Shown in pieces: positions 30,539-38,256 of a stretch of DNA of 64,000 nt (within the stretch, counting starts at the first letter, position 1; each line of letters begins with the position of its first letter). The position numbers and the translations under genes were made by a program. The stretch comes from Williamsia sp. DF01-3 (GTDB lineage Bacteria; Actinomycetota; Actinomycetes; Mycobacteriales; Mycobacteriaceae). The notes below the pieces were generated by a model. The model saw only the letters and a list, made by a program, of their open reading frames with translations. It ran no database searches and was not told the DNA's origin. The stretch is from assembly GCF_023051145.1 (NCBI RefSeq), contig NZ_JALKFS010000005.1, forward strand, positions 3,303,733 to 3,367,732. The letters are read 5' to 3'.

Positions 30539-31740
30539 TGACTGAAACCTCTCCCGTCGGTTCCGTCGGTTCAACCGGTTCCGTCGGTTCAAACCGGCAC
30601 CCCGTCGGTTCGGAACTTCTAACCGACGTACGGGCATGGCTCGACCGGTTCATCTGCTTCACCAACGAGCACGACGCCGACCTCCTGGCGCTGTGGATCG
30701 CACACACCCACGTCGCGAACGAGACCTACACCAGCCCCCGTCTCATCCTCGACTCACCGATGCCGAGCGCGGGCAAAACCACTGTGCTGGATCACATCTC
30801 ACGCCTTGCGCACAATCCGATCCAAGCGGCTTCGCTGTCCTCTCCGGCCTTGCTCGTCAGGCTCATCGAGAAGGGCATCCGAACCATTTGCATCGATGAG
30901 GTGGACCGGTCGCTGGCACCCAATAAGCCCGGCGTCGAAGATCTGATCGCGATTATCAACTCCGGTTACCGCAAGGGCGCAACCCGGCCGGTCCTAGTGC
31001 CCAACAAGGGTGGCGGCTGGAACGTGAACGAAATGCCCACCTACAGCCCCGTCGTGATGGCCGGCAACGCGCCCGATCTACCAGACGACACACGGTCACG
31101 CTGCGTTCGCGTGCTCTTGATGCGGGACCTACACGGAATCGTCGAAGACTCCGATTGGGAGGACATCGAACCGGAGGCGCACGCCATCCGCGACCAGCTC
31201 CACATCTGGGCCGAACTCAACCGCGACAACATCCGTCTATCCCGGCCCACCCTCCCCGAGGGATGCATCGGACGGTCAAAGGAACGGTGGCGCCCTCTCA
31301 AGCGCGTTGCCGACGTAGCGGGCGGCACCTGGCCCAAGATCGTCGACAACCTCATCGAGCGCAGCCTCGAAGAAGACAGGTCCGAACGCGAGGACGGACT
31401 CATGCGAGAACCCGCCGCGATGGTTCTTATAAAAGACATAAGGACAACATGGGGCGAAAACGAGATCCACACCCCCTCGAAAACCATCGTCTCCAAGCTC
31501 ATCACCCACAACCCCGACTACTGGGGACTGAGTTCCAACTACGGCAAGGCGCTCACCGTTCAGCGCATGGGCCGAATGATGGTCCAGTCGTTCAAGCTCA
31601 ATTCCGAACGGCTCGGTGATGGCCCTCGCGGATACCGCCTCTCCAGCCTGCAACCGGTCTGGCGTCGGTTAGGTCTACCCCCTCTCTCAGAAACCGACGG
31701 GACTGACGGAACCGACGGAACCGACGGCGGTGCCTACTGA
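30538..31740 (+). CDS. DUF3631-type P-loop ATPase, probable replication protein of the element
   Basis: A 400-residue protein. A Walker A-like motif SPMPSAGKTTVLDHI is near residues 75-87 and Walker B TICIDEVDRSL near 116-125; MAGNAPDLPDDTRSRCVRV resembles the sensor/arginine region of DnaB/primase-like ATPases. A C-terminal DUF3631-like domain follows (IRDQLHIWAELNRDNIRLSRP, LKRVADVAGG). Both termini are low-complexity repeats (VGSVGSTGSVGS and TDGTDGTDGTDG) encoded by 9-bp DNA repeats. Such ATPases serve as replication initiators or helicases in actinobacterial islands; that role here is inferred. Confidence 0.75.
   Translation: MTETSPVGSVGSTGSVGSNRHPVGSELLTDVRAWLDRFICFTNEHDADLLALWIAHTHVANETYTSPRLILDSPMPSAGKTTVLDHISRLAHNPIQAASLSSPALLVRLIEKGIRTICIDEVDRSLAPNKPGVEDLIAIINSGYRKGATRPVLVPNKGGGWNVNEMPTYSPVVMAGNAPDLPDDTRSRCVRVLLMRDLHGIVEDSDWEDIEPEAHAIRDQLHIWAELNRDNIRLSRPTLPEGCIGRSKERWRPLKRVADVAGGTWPKIVDNLIERSLEEDRSEREDGLMREPAAMVLIKDIRTTWGENEIHTPSKTIVSKLITHNPDYWGLSSNYGKALTVQRMGRMMVQSFKLNSERLGDGPRGYRLSSLQPVWRRLGLPPLSETDGTDGTDGTDGGAY
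30554..30611. repeat. Iteron-like array, CCGTCGGTTC units (left)
   Basis: Four copies of CCGTCGGTTC or close variants occur at 30554, 30563, 30581 and 30602, the first two with a 9-bp period. They lie at the 5' end of the ATPase gene and encode the VGS repeats. The same unit occurs in inverted orientation at the gene's 3' end. Confidence 0.7.
31691..31728. repeat. Iteron-like array, GGAACCGAC units (right, inverted relative to left)
   Basis: Four 9-bp units (GAAACCGAC, GGGACTGAC, GGAACCGAC, GGAACCGAC) at the 3' end of the ATPase gene encode the TDG repeats. The unit is the reverse complement of the array at 30554-30611, so the gene is bracketed by inverted repeats about 1.1 kb apart. Confidence 0.7.
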
Positions 31741-31742
31741 CC

Positions 31743-31904
31743 GTGAGCCAGAAAGACCCCAACCGCCTCGCTCGCCGCCTCTGGTCCCTGGCCCACCGCG
31801 CCAGCAGAGGTCAGCTGACCCCCATCGAACGAGACACCCTGCACGCCTACCTCGACCACTACCAAGCCACCATCCGCGACGCCAACAAGGAGACCAAACC
31901 ATGA
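31743..31904 (+). CDS. Small element protein (53 aa)
   Basis: A 53-residue protein from GTG 31743, two bases after the ATPase stop: LARRLWSLAHRASRGQ near the N-terminus and ERDTLHAYLDHYQATIRDA later. It is basic at the start and helical throughout. Its stop overlaps the next ATG (ATGA). No family recognised; operon position suggests it is expressed with the ATPase. Confidence 0.55.
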   Translation: MSQKDPNRLARRLWSLAHRASRGQLTPIERDTLHAYLDHYQATIRDANKETKP

Positions 31905-32083
31905 GCAGCCTGCTCGACATCAGCCGCAAGGCAACACGCGCCCGCCTCCTCACCCTCGGCCGCAGCGCACACCGCATGACCCCAGACGAACTCGACCTCA
32001 TGGACCGCCTGCTCGATGAGTACACCCGCAAGAGCCGAGCATGGCACCGCGCAGCACGAGAGCAGGACGAGACCAATGACTGA
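31901..32083 (+). CDS. Small element protein (60 aa)
   Basis: A 60-residue protein from ATG 31901, opening MSSLLDISRKATRARLLTLG with LDLMDRLLDEYTRKSRAW in its second half. It is entirely charged/helical. It resembles the preceding 53-residue protein in its DxLLDxY-like C-terminal helix, so the two could be distant duplicates. Overlaps both neighbours. Function unknown. Confidence 0.55.
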   Translation: MSSLLDISRKATRARLLTLGRSAHRMTPDELDLMDRLLDEYTRKSRAWHRAAREQDETND

Positions 32084-32339
32084 CCACGACACCACCTCTC
32101 GCGACAGCATCGACACCTACCTCGCTGTCACTGCCCTCGTCCTCGAAGGACGGCGACACGACACCCTCAACCTCATCGGCTCACTCGAACCCGAAGAACA
32201 GATCGAGATGTGGATCGCAGGATGCTCCATCACCAGCGCGCTGTCACTGCACCTGGCCGGCACCCTCGGCATCCCAGCCCAGCGCGTACCCGCGTGGCTA
32301 CGCGCCATGGCCGCCGACAACGGAGACACCAATGGCTAA
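32076..32339 (+). CDS. Small element protein (87 aa)
   Basis: An 87-residue protein from ATG 32076, overlapping the previous gene by 8 bases and the HNH gene by 8 bases. Segments include DSIDTYLAVTALVLEGRRHD and EEQIEMWIAGCSITSALSLH. It is acidic at the N-terminus and helical, with a final LRAMAADNG. No family recognised. Confidence 0.55.
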   Translation: MTDHDTTSRDSIDTYLAVTALVLEGRRHDTLNLIGSLEPEEQIEMWIAGCSITSALSLHLAGTLGIPAQRVPAWLRAMAADNGDTNG

Positions 32340-32940
32340 GCCCTGCATCCGCTGCGGTGAACCCACCACCGACACCCGCTGCGCAGACTGCGCGTCGGCC
32401 AACCGAGCCCTGCACCGCACCGACGACCACAAGCTCACCACCGCCCAGCGCGGCTACGGCACACCGTGGGCCAAGCTGTCCCGGCGCGCACGACGGATGC
32501 AACCCTGGTGCCTCGACTGCGGCACCCGCGATGACCTCACCGTGGACCACACCCCCGAAGCATGGGCACGCTACGACGCTGGCAAACCCATCCGCATCAC
32601 CGACGTCGAAGTCGTCTGCCGCTCCTGCAACTCCAAACGCGGCCCCGGACGTACCAGGGGGGTCACCCCTCCCGAGGGGGGCGTGACCGGACGGGGGGAG
32701 CCTCGGAGGGCGTTACACACCCCCAGGGGGTACCTACCAGACGTTGCCACCGGGCTTCGGGGCATCCTGGTCTCCGATGCGGAGCCACCCGATGGGCGAA
32801 TAGGTCTCGGTCAGGCGGCCCTCGACGTAGATCCTGAGGACGCCGGAATCCGTGACCTTGTAGGAGTCGTCGCCGTCGTAGGTAACGACCTTGCTATTTG
32901 CGAACACAACACTGAATGCCATGGGGTGATCCAACCATGA
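32332..32940 (+). CDS. HNH endonuclease (C-terminal end uncertain)
   Basis: HNH nuclease: CIRCGEP and RCADC zinc-binding pairs at the N-terminus, then the core WCLDCGTRDDLTVDHTPEAW with CRSCNSKRG. HNH proteins encoded beside terL assist terminase cleavage in HK97-type phages. The frame stays open to a stop overlapping the terL ATG. However, residues after ~105 are Gly/Pro/Arg-rich across three six-base G runs and then antisense to a plausible small gene. Given the homopolymer errors elsewhere, the true stop may be near 32,685-32,735. Confidence 0.8.
   Translation: MAKPCIRCGEPTTDTRCADCASANRALHRTDDHKLTTAQRGYGTPWAKLSRRARRMQPWCLDCGTRDDLTVDHTPEAWARYDAGKPIRITDVEVVCRSCNSKRGPGRTRGVTPPEGGVTGRGEPRRALHTPRGYLPDVATGLRGILVSDAEPPDGRIGLGQAALDVDPEDAGIRDLVGVVAVVGNDLAICEHNTECHGVIQP
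32661..32730. other. GC-rich palindrome cluster, candidate cos or terminator region
   Basis: GGTCAC (32661-32666) pairs with GTGACC (32683-32688) around a C-run/G-run stem, and CCCCCAGGGGG (32720-32730) is an 11-bp palindrome. The cluster lies between the HNH core and terL, where cos sites of HNH-associated terminases usually occur. It could also terminate the antisense small gene. Run lengths are doubtful in this assembly. Confidence 0.35.
32734..32922 (-). CDS. Small antisense protein within the packaging module
   Basis: A 62-residue protein on the minus strand from ATG 32922 (an ATG at 32934 is also in frame): MAFSVVFANSKVVTYDGDDS, then VTDSGVLRIYVEGR and a final SPIGWLRI region. The alternating hydrophobic/charged pattern with DSGVLRI resembles small beta-rich proteins common in actinobacterial phage genomes. 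It is antisense to the doubtful HNH C-terminal extension, which supports ending HNH earlier. Function unknown. Confidence 0.5.
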   Translation of the reverse strand: MAFSVVFANSKVVTYDGDDSYKVTDSGVLRIYVEGRLTETYSPIGWLRIGDQDAPKPGGNVW

Positions 32941-34403
32941 GGGCGGGTCCGAAGGCTGCGGTGGACGACAGCCCCTTGCCCTGGGCGCCGCGGTCCGCGG
33001 GGTCGAAGCGGTTCGAGAAGTTCTGCGAGAAGTTCATCAAGGTACCCAAGGGCACGGGCGCGCTGAAGGCGCTGCGCCTGCGTGATTGGCAACGTGAGCT
33101 GGTCGGGTCGGTCGAGGACGCCGAGGTCCAACCCAGGACGGCGGGGTGGATGCTGCCGCGTGGTCAGGGCAAGTCGTCGCTGACAGCCGCCTACGGGCTC
33201 TACAAGTTCTTCGATGGTGGTGAGGGTGCGGTGGTGTGTGTGGTCGCGGTGGATGAGCGGCAGGCCGGCATCGTGTTCAACGTCGCCCGGCGCATGGTGG
33301 AGCTGGACGAGGAACTGTCGTCCCGGTGCCAGATCTTCAAAGAGCGTCTGTACATCCCGGCGACGGACAGCTACTTCCATTGCCTGCCTGCCGAGGCGAA
33401 GCGGCTCGAAGGGCTCGACTACACGCTCGCGATCCTCGATGAAGCGGGCGTGGCGAACCGGGACAGCTACGAGGTGCTGACCTTGGCGCAGGGTAAGCGG
33501 GAGCGCTCGACGCTGGTGTGTATCGGGACGCCCGGCCCGGACCCGAACAATCAGGTGTTGCGCGATCTTCGGGACTACGCCGACGATCACCCGAACGACA
33601 CGTCACTGGTGTGGCGGGAGTTCTCCGCGGCAGGTTTCGAGGATCATCCGGTGGACTGCCAGCACTGCTGGGAGCTTGCCAACCCGGCGCTCGATGACTT
33701 TCTCCACCGTGACGCTTTGGTCGCTCTGCTGCCGCCGAAGACCCGTGAGGCTACGTTCCGGCGCGCTCGGTTGTGTCAGTTCGTCTCCGACACCACCGGT
33801 CAATTCCTACCCGCTGGTGCATGGGAAGCGCTCGCCACGGGCAAGCCGGTACCGAAGGGCACTGACGTTGTGCTTGCCCTCGATGGTTCGTTCTCCGATG
33901 ACTCGACAGCGCTATTGGTGGCGACGGTGTCGACGGAACCTCATATGGACAAGGTGAGGGTGTGGCAGCGGCCGAACGGTGACGACACCTATCGGGTGCC
34001 GGTGGCCGAGGTCGAGCAGGAGATCCGCCTCGCCTGCCGCAAGTGGAATGTCGTGGAGATCATTGCTGACCCGTTCCGGTGGACGCGCACGTTGCAGATC
34101 CTCGAATCAGAGAAGCTGCCCGTGGTGGAGTTTCCGCACTCGCCGGCCCGTCTGACGGCTGCGACCGGCGACCTCTACAGCGCGGCTATCAACGCCCGAA
34201 TGACCCACAGCGGTGACCGTCAGTTGGCCGAGCATGTCAACGCCGCGGTGATCGTGGAGGACGCCCGCGGCATCCGGTTGTCGAAGGGCTCGCGGCAACG
34301 GTCCGCCCGAAAAATCGACCTGGCTGCCTGCGCGGTCATGGCTCATAGTCGCGCCGTCTGGCGCGCATCCAAGAAGAAAAAACGAGCAAGGAGTTTCAAA
34401 TGA
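32937..34403 (+). CDS. Phage terminase large subunit
   Basis: A 488-residue TerL from ATG 32937. The ATPase half carries Walker A PRGQGKSS near residues 74-81 and Walker B AILDEAG near 166-172; a coupling motif STLVCIGTPGPDPNN follows. The nuclease half has LALDGSFSDDSTALL near residue 313 and EIIADPFRW, the acidic residues of the RNase H-like fold. TerL packages DNA into the prohead through the portal. No separate small terminase gene is recognised; one of the small upstream genes or HNH may fill that role. Confidence 0.94.
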   Translation: MRAGPKAAVDDSPLPWAPRSAGSKRFEKFCEKFIKVPKGTGALKALRLRDWQRELVGSVEDAEVQPRTAGWMLPRGQGKSSLTAAYGLYKFFDGGEGAVVCVVAVDERQAGIVFNVARRMVELDEELSSRCQIFKERLYIPATDSYFHCLPAEAKRLEGLDYTLAILDEAGVANRDSYEVLTLAQGKRERSTLVCIGTPGPDPNNQVLRDLRDYADDHPNDTSLVWREFSAAGFEDHPVDCQHCWELANPALDDFLHRDALVALLPPKTREATFRRARLCQFVSDTTGQFLPAGAWEALATGKPVPKGTDVVLALDGSFSDDSTALLVATVSTEPHMDKVRVWQRPNGDDTYRVPVAEVEQEIRLACRKWNVVEIIADPFRWTRTLQILESEKLPVVEFPHSPARLTAATGDLYSAAINARMTHSGDRQLAEHVNAAVIVEDARGIRLSKGSRQRSARKIDLAACAVMAHSRAVWRASKKKKRARSFK

Positions 34404-35731
34404 TCGCTGACCTGCGCACCACCCTCTTGCAAGCCATTGACGAACCGGTAGCGCGCTACGAGCTGCTGGACCGGTACTACCGGGGTGAACAGCCCCTAGC
34501 GTTCCTGGCACCCGAGGCGGCAAAGGCACTCGGCAACCGGTTCGGCCGGATGTCGAGCAACATTCCGCGGCTGGCGGTGACCTCGATTGCCGAGCGCCTA
34601 CGGATCACTGGATTTACTGACGTCGACATCTGGGCCGACTGGCTGCGCAACGACCTCGACCAACTCGCACCCATCGCGCACCGTGAAGCCCTGTTGCTCG
34701 GTTGCAGCTATGTGGTGGTGTGGGCCGACGCCCAGGGGCGCCCGCAGGTGTCCATCGAATCGGCGCGGCAGATGTCGATGATTGTCGATCCCGGTACTCG
34801 CCGGCCTGTCGCGGCGTGCAAGCGGTGGACCACCGAAACTACAACAGAGGCAACGATATTCGAGGCGGACAAGATCACCCGCCTACGCGCCAATACGACC
34901 GGCGCCACAACGGCCGGATATGAGACGGTCGAAGTCCTCGACAACCCGCTCGGTGTCGTCCCGGTGGTGCGCCTGACTAACTCCGACCGCATCCTCGACG
35001 GCGGTGTCTCGGAGATCGCTGACCTGCTGCCTCTTGTCGATGGCCTCAACAAGGTACTTGCAGACATGATGGTCGGTTCGGAGTACTTCGCCCGGCCGCG
35101 CCGTTGGGCTACCGGCGTCGAGTTGGTCGAAGAGAAGAAGCTCGACGACGACGGTAACCCCGTGCTCGACGACGACGGCGAACCGATCTTCGAAGAGGTC
35201 AATCCTTACCCCGAAGAGAACCGATTCCTTCTGGCCGAAGAATCCGAGGCGAAGTTCGGTCAGCTCGAAGGGTCAGACCTGGCCGCCTACGAGTCGAGCG
35301 TGAACATCCTCATGTCTCAGATCATGGCCGTGTCTGCGCTGCCCGCGCACTACACCGGCATCCTGCAATCGGCGCCGTCGTCAGCCGATGCGCTGCGCGC
35401 CGCCGAGGCATCGCTCACCGCACGGGCCGAGGCCAAGCAAGCATTGTTCGGCCGGTCCTGGGAGCAGGTGGCCCGCTTGATTGTCGCGGTCCGTGACGGT
35501 GGGTCTGTGGAGGATGTCAGCCCCCGGGTGCAGTGGGCCGACGCCGCCACTCGCAGTGTCGCTCAGGAGGCCGACGCCGTCACCAAGTTGTTCGCCGCTG
35601 GTCTGCTGCCTGCCACCTACGCGCTGTCCCGGCTCGGCTACTCCGGTGACGAGATCCTCGACATCCGCACGGCGACCCGGCTCGAAGCACTCGACAAGGC
35701 GGGTACTGACATCACGGCGCTGACCCCGTGA
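34400..35731 (+). CDS. Phage portal protein, SPP1 gp6-like
   Basis: A 443-residue portal starting ATG 34400, overlapping the terL stop. LLDRYYRGEQPLAFLAPEAA, NIPRLAVTSIAERLRITGF and the membrane-proximal MSQIMAVSALPAHYTGI are typical of Gp6-type portals, as is the late stretch SADALRAAEASLTARAEAKQ. It forms the dodecameric ring at one capsid vertex through which DNA enters. An acidic insertion EKKLDDDGNPVLDDDGEPI is in the middle. Confidence 0.92.
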   Translation: MIADLRTTLLQAIDEPVARYELLDRYYRGEQPLAFLAPEAAKALGNRFGRMSSNIPRLAVTSIAERLRITGFTDVDIWADWLRNDLDQLAPIAHREALLLGCSYVVVWADAQGRPQVSIESARQMSMIVDPGTRRPVAACKRWTTETTTEATIFEADKITRLRANTTGATTAGYETVEVLDNPLGVVPVVRLTNSDRILDGGVSEIADLLPLVDGLNKVLADMMVGSEYFARPRRWATGVELVEEKKLDDDGNPVLDDDGEPIFEEVNPYPEENRFLLAEESEAKFGQLEGSDLAAYESSVNILMSQIMAVSALPAHYTGILQSAPSSADALRAAEASLTARAEAKQALFGRSWEQVARLIVAVRDGGSVEDVSPRVQWADAATRSVAQEADAVTKLFAAGLLPATYALSRLGYSGDEILDIRTATRLEALDKAGTDITALTP

Positions 35732-36426
35732 ACGCCTACGCCGAGCAAGTAGCTGCGCTCGCGAACTCGACCAACGAGACCGTCCAGGCGCTCTACCTCC
35801 GATTCCTCGCGGGTGAGATCACCGAAGACATGTTCGTTGCCCTGGCGACCACGGCACTGACGGTCGGTGACTCGAAGGCTGCCGCGCTCGCCGACGCGGG
35901 TGTGGTCGCGGCCCTGACCGTGATGACAGCCGAGGTGGTGCTACCGGTGGGCATCCCGGCACCGAAGCCGCCACCAAATCTGTTGCGGCAGATCATTGTT
36001 GACGCCTTGGCCGATGAGGAACCCAAGCGCGCACTCGAGACCGGCGCTCGTGGTCGCACGTTGGAGACCGCCCAGCACGCCTACAAGTCCGGCCTCGAAT
36101 CGCACGAGGTCAAGTTCTGGACCCGCGCCCCGAACTCCGGCGCGTGCCCCGCCTGCCAGAACCTGGCCGGCCAAGTCATGCCGATCGACAAAGAAATGTG
36201 GACCCACAAAGGGTGCTCATGCACACAGAAACCAGCAAACGAACACCAAAAGGAGAAGTCCAGTGCCCGCAACCGAGACAACGCAAAACGAGCAGCAGCC
36301 ACCCGCCGAGCCAACGACGCCGCCGACCCCGAGCAGTCAGCCGCCCGCCGATCAGCAGCAGCCCGAAGAGCAGCAGCCACCCGAGAGCAACGAGAACGGG
36401 AACGACGAGCAGGAGAACGAACCTGA
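35728..36426 (+). CDS. Minor head protein, SPP1 gp7/VG15-like
   Basis: A 232-residue protein from GTG 35728, coupled to the portal stop. The N-terminal helical part (EQVAALANSTNETVQALYLR) is followed by a Cys-rich motif CPACQNLAGQVMPIDKEMW with HKGCSCT, typical of gp7/MuF-like head proteins. After about residue 175 it becomes an Arg/Ala-rich tail that overlaps the scaffold gene in another frame; real translation may end earlier if a base was missed. Minor head proteins are ejected with or stabilise DNA in SPP1-type phages. Confidence 0.8.
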   Translation: MNAYAEQVAALANSTNETVQALYLRFLAGEITEDMFVALATTALTVGDSKAAALADAGVVAALTVMTAEVVLPVGIPAPKPPPNLLRQIIVDALADEEPKRALETGARGRTLETAQHAYKSGLESHEVKFWTRAPNSGACPACQNLAGQVMPIDKEMWTHKGCSCTQKPANEHQKEKSSARNRDNAKRAAATRRANDAADPEQSAARRSAAARRAAATREQRERERRAGERT

Positions 36427-36748
36427 CACCTTCCCTCGCGAGTACGTCGAGAACCTGCGGCAGGAGAACGCCCGCTACCGCACCGAAGCCAAGACGGCCG
36501 AAACCCTCGGCGCCCGCCTGCACACCGAACTGGTGCGCGCTACCGGCAAGCTCGCTGACCCGACCGACCTACCGTTCAATGCTGAACACCTCGAAGATCC
36601 CGACGCATTGGCTGCCGCGGTCGACGCTCTGATCGAAGCAAAGCCGCACCTTAAAGCGCGCCGGTTTGTCGGTGACGTAGGGCAAGGTGGACGTGGCTCC
36701 GCAGAGGCGGGGGTAAACCTGCTCGGGATGCTGAACGCCCGAGCCTGA
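36263..36748 (+). CDS. Phage scaffolding protein
   Basis: A 161-residue protein from GTG 36263 with AAAGGAG at 36249-36254. The N-terminal half is Gln/Pro/Glu-rich and disordered (PPADQQQPEEQQPPE), followed by a coiled-coil EYVENLRQENARYRTEAKTA and the C-terminal RGSAEAGVNLLGMLNARA. This architecture, and position immediately upstream of the capsid gene, identify a scaffold (SPP1 gp11-like). It overlaps the minor head gene by 164 bases. Confidence 0.85.
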   Translation: MPATETTQNEQQPPAEPTTPPTPSSQPPADQQQPEEQQPPESNENGNDEQENEPDTFPREYVENLRQENARYRTEAKTAETLGARLHTELVRATGKLADPTDLPFNAEHLEDPDALAAAVDALIEAKPHLKARRFVGDVGQGGRGSAEAGVNLLGMLNARA

Positions 36749-36765
36749 CGAAAGGCTGCATAGCC

Positions 36766-36939
36766 ATGGCAGACACGACCGGACTCGGGCAGGCGTACAT
36801 CGACGCCCAGAAAGCGTTGCTCGACCGCGTTGTCGAGAGTTCGCACCACGACGTCGCCTTGCGGTACGCCGAAGCGTTCCGTGCACTTGTTGAGCACCCG
36901 CCGCGCAATGCCGATCCGCGCAAGTCCGTTTCGGACTAA
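36766..36939 (+). CDS. Small head-module protein (57 aa)
   Basis: A 57-residue protein from ATG 36766: GLGQAYIDAQKALLDRVVES and ALRYAEAFRALVEHPP. It is helical and lies between scaffold and capsid genes. It might be a decoration or assembly factor, but no family is recognised. A strong hairpin follows 14 bases after its stop. Confidence 0.55.
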   Translation: MADTTGLGQAYIDAQKALLDRVVESSHHDVALRYAEAFRALVEHPPRNADPRKSVSD

Positions 36940-36953
36940 CGGCAACGATTGTC

Positions 36954-36992
36954 ATCTGGCCTGCCACCTGCGATACTGGTGGCAGGCCAGAT
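36954..36992 (+). terminator. Perfect 15-bp stem-loop upstream of the capsid gene
   Basis: ATCTGGCCTGCCACC (36954-36968) pairs perfectly with GGTGGCAGGCCAGAT (36978-36992) around a 9-base loop. There is no strong T-tract, only CATCTTCG, so it may be a partial terminator, an attenuator or an RNA-processing/stability element for the capsid mRNA. Confidence 0.55.
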
Positions 36993-37023
36993 GCCATCTT
37001 CGTACGTAGTGAGCCAGGCGCTC

Positions 37024-37053
37024 AACGTGAAACCCGTTCATTCCGTTCACGTT
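37024..37053 (+). promoter_or_regulatory. Second stem-loop just upstream of the capsid start
   Basis: AACGTGAA (37024-37031) pairs with TTCACGTT (37046-37053), 13 bases before the capsid ATG. In the mRNA it would present the ribosome-binding region beside a stem. It may set capsid translation level. Confidence 0.4.
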
Positions 37054-37066
37054 TGGAGCACTCACA

Positions 37067-37939
37067 ATGGCCAATTCCACGACCACAGCAAGCGAACTTA
37101 CCGCTGAACAGGTGCAGACGATCCTTGTCCAGCCCCTCGAAGCGCAGTCCCAATTCCTCGCCGCCGGCCCCCGCGTCTTCGACAGCGCGAGCCAGATCCG
37201 CATTCCCAAGCTCGGCGGCCCCGTCACCGACCCCGGCTGGACCGGTGAAAATGAACAGATCCCCGAGCGGGACGCATCGTTCGATGAAGTGACACTGCTC
37301 CCATCAACCATGAAGTCGGTGAAGATCCTCACCCGCTACAGCAACGAACTGGCTCGGCAGTCTGTCGTCGCCCTCGACGCCGCCCTGCAACAGCGGCTAG
37401 TCAAGGATGTCGCCGACAAGCTGGACACCCAGTTCTTCTCCGCCTCCGGCGATGGCATCACCACCCCTAAGGGCATGTTCGGTTGGGCCGGTACACAGAC
37501 GGTCGCCGCAGTCGGGGCCATCACACTCGACGCCCTGATCGATGCTTGGGGTAAGGCGCTGTCCGCCAACGTGAACCTCGCTGCGCTCAAGTGGGTAATG
37601 ACCCCGCGGGAGTTCATCAAGATCCGCAAGCTCAAAGACGGCCAGAACCGCTACCAGCTTCAGCCCGACCCCACCCAACCGGGCGGATTCACCCTGTTCG
37701 GTTCCCCGGTCATCGTCACCGCACGTGTACCGGACACCACCGGTGGCACCCCGACCGGCCGAGCCGCGCTGGTCGACTTCTCGCAGATCGCGGTCGCCCG
37801 CGACATGGCGCCCTCGGTGAAGATCCTTGATCAGACCTTCGGCGACTATGACCAGCAGGCCATCCGCGTGGTGGCCCGCTACGACCTCGCACCACTGAAC
37901 CCCGAGGCGGTCGTCGTCCTCTCAGGCATCACCATCTGA
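37067..37939 (+). CDS. Phage major capsid protein, HK97 fold
   Basis: A 290-residue capsid protein. Features of the HK97-type family are SASQIRIPKLGGPVTDPGW, the E-loop region ENEQIPERDASFDEVTLLPS, STMKSVKILTRYSNELARQS and the C-terminal YDLAPLNPEAVVVLSG. There is no long N-terminal delta domain or adjacent protease, matching an SPP1-type head that uses a separate scaffold. Position in the module is as expected. Confidence 0.92.
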   Translation: MANSTTTASELTAEQVQTILVQPLEAQSQFLAAGPRVFDSASQIRIPKLGGPVTDPGWTGENEQIPERDASFDEVTLLPSTMKSVKILTRYSNELARQSVVALDAALQQRLVKDVADKLDTQFFSASGDGITTPKGMFGWAGTQTVAAVGAITLDALIDAWGKALSANVNLAALKWVMTPREFIKIRKLKDGQNRYQLQPDPTQPGGFTLFGSPVIVTARVPDTTGGTPTGRAALVDFSQIAVARDMAPSVKILDQTFGDYDQQAIRVVARYDLAPLNPEAVVVLSGITI

Positions 37940-38256
37940 TGACAGTGACCCCGCAGGACGTGGCCAACCTGCTCGGCCGTGGCGATGAGGATGACCTCGT
38001 CGACTTGGCCGAGCAGGTGCTACCGATTGTCACCGCCCAGGTGCGCGCCTACACCCGCGATCGCGGATTCTCCGGTGACCAGCCATCCGCCGACCTCGCG
38101 GCCGTGGTGCTCACCTCGGCGGCCCGGCTCGCCGCCAACCCCGAGAACCTGCGCGCCGAGGCTATTGGCGACTACAACGCGCAGCGGCAAGTCAACGACG
38201 GGTGGACGCTGACCGAGTTGGCGATCCTCAACCGGCACCGCAGGCGCGCACGATGA
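37939..38256 (+). CDS. Head-tail connector / adaptor (SPP1 gp15-like)
   Basis: A 105-residue helical protein, starting on the last base of the capsid stop. QDVANLLGRGDEDDLVDLAE with VTAQVRAYTRDRGF and LAAVVLTSAARLAANPENL is the pattern of gp6/gp15-type head-completion adaptors, which extend the portal. Such a gene normally follows the capsid. Confidence 0.82.
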   Translation: MTVTPQDVANLLGRGDEDDLVDLAEQVLPIVTAQVRAYTRDRGFSGDQPSADLAAVVLTSAARLAANPENLRAEAIGDYNAQRQVNDGWTLTELAILNRHRRRAR

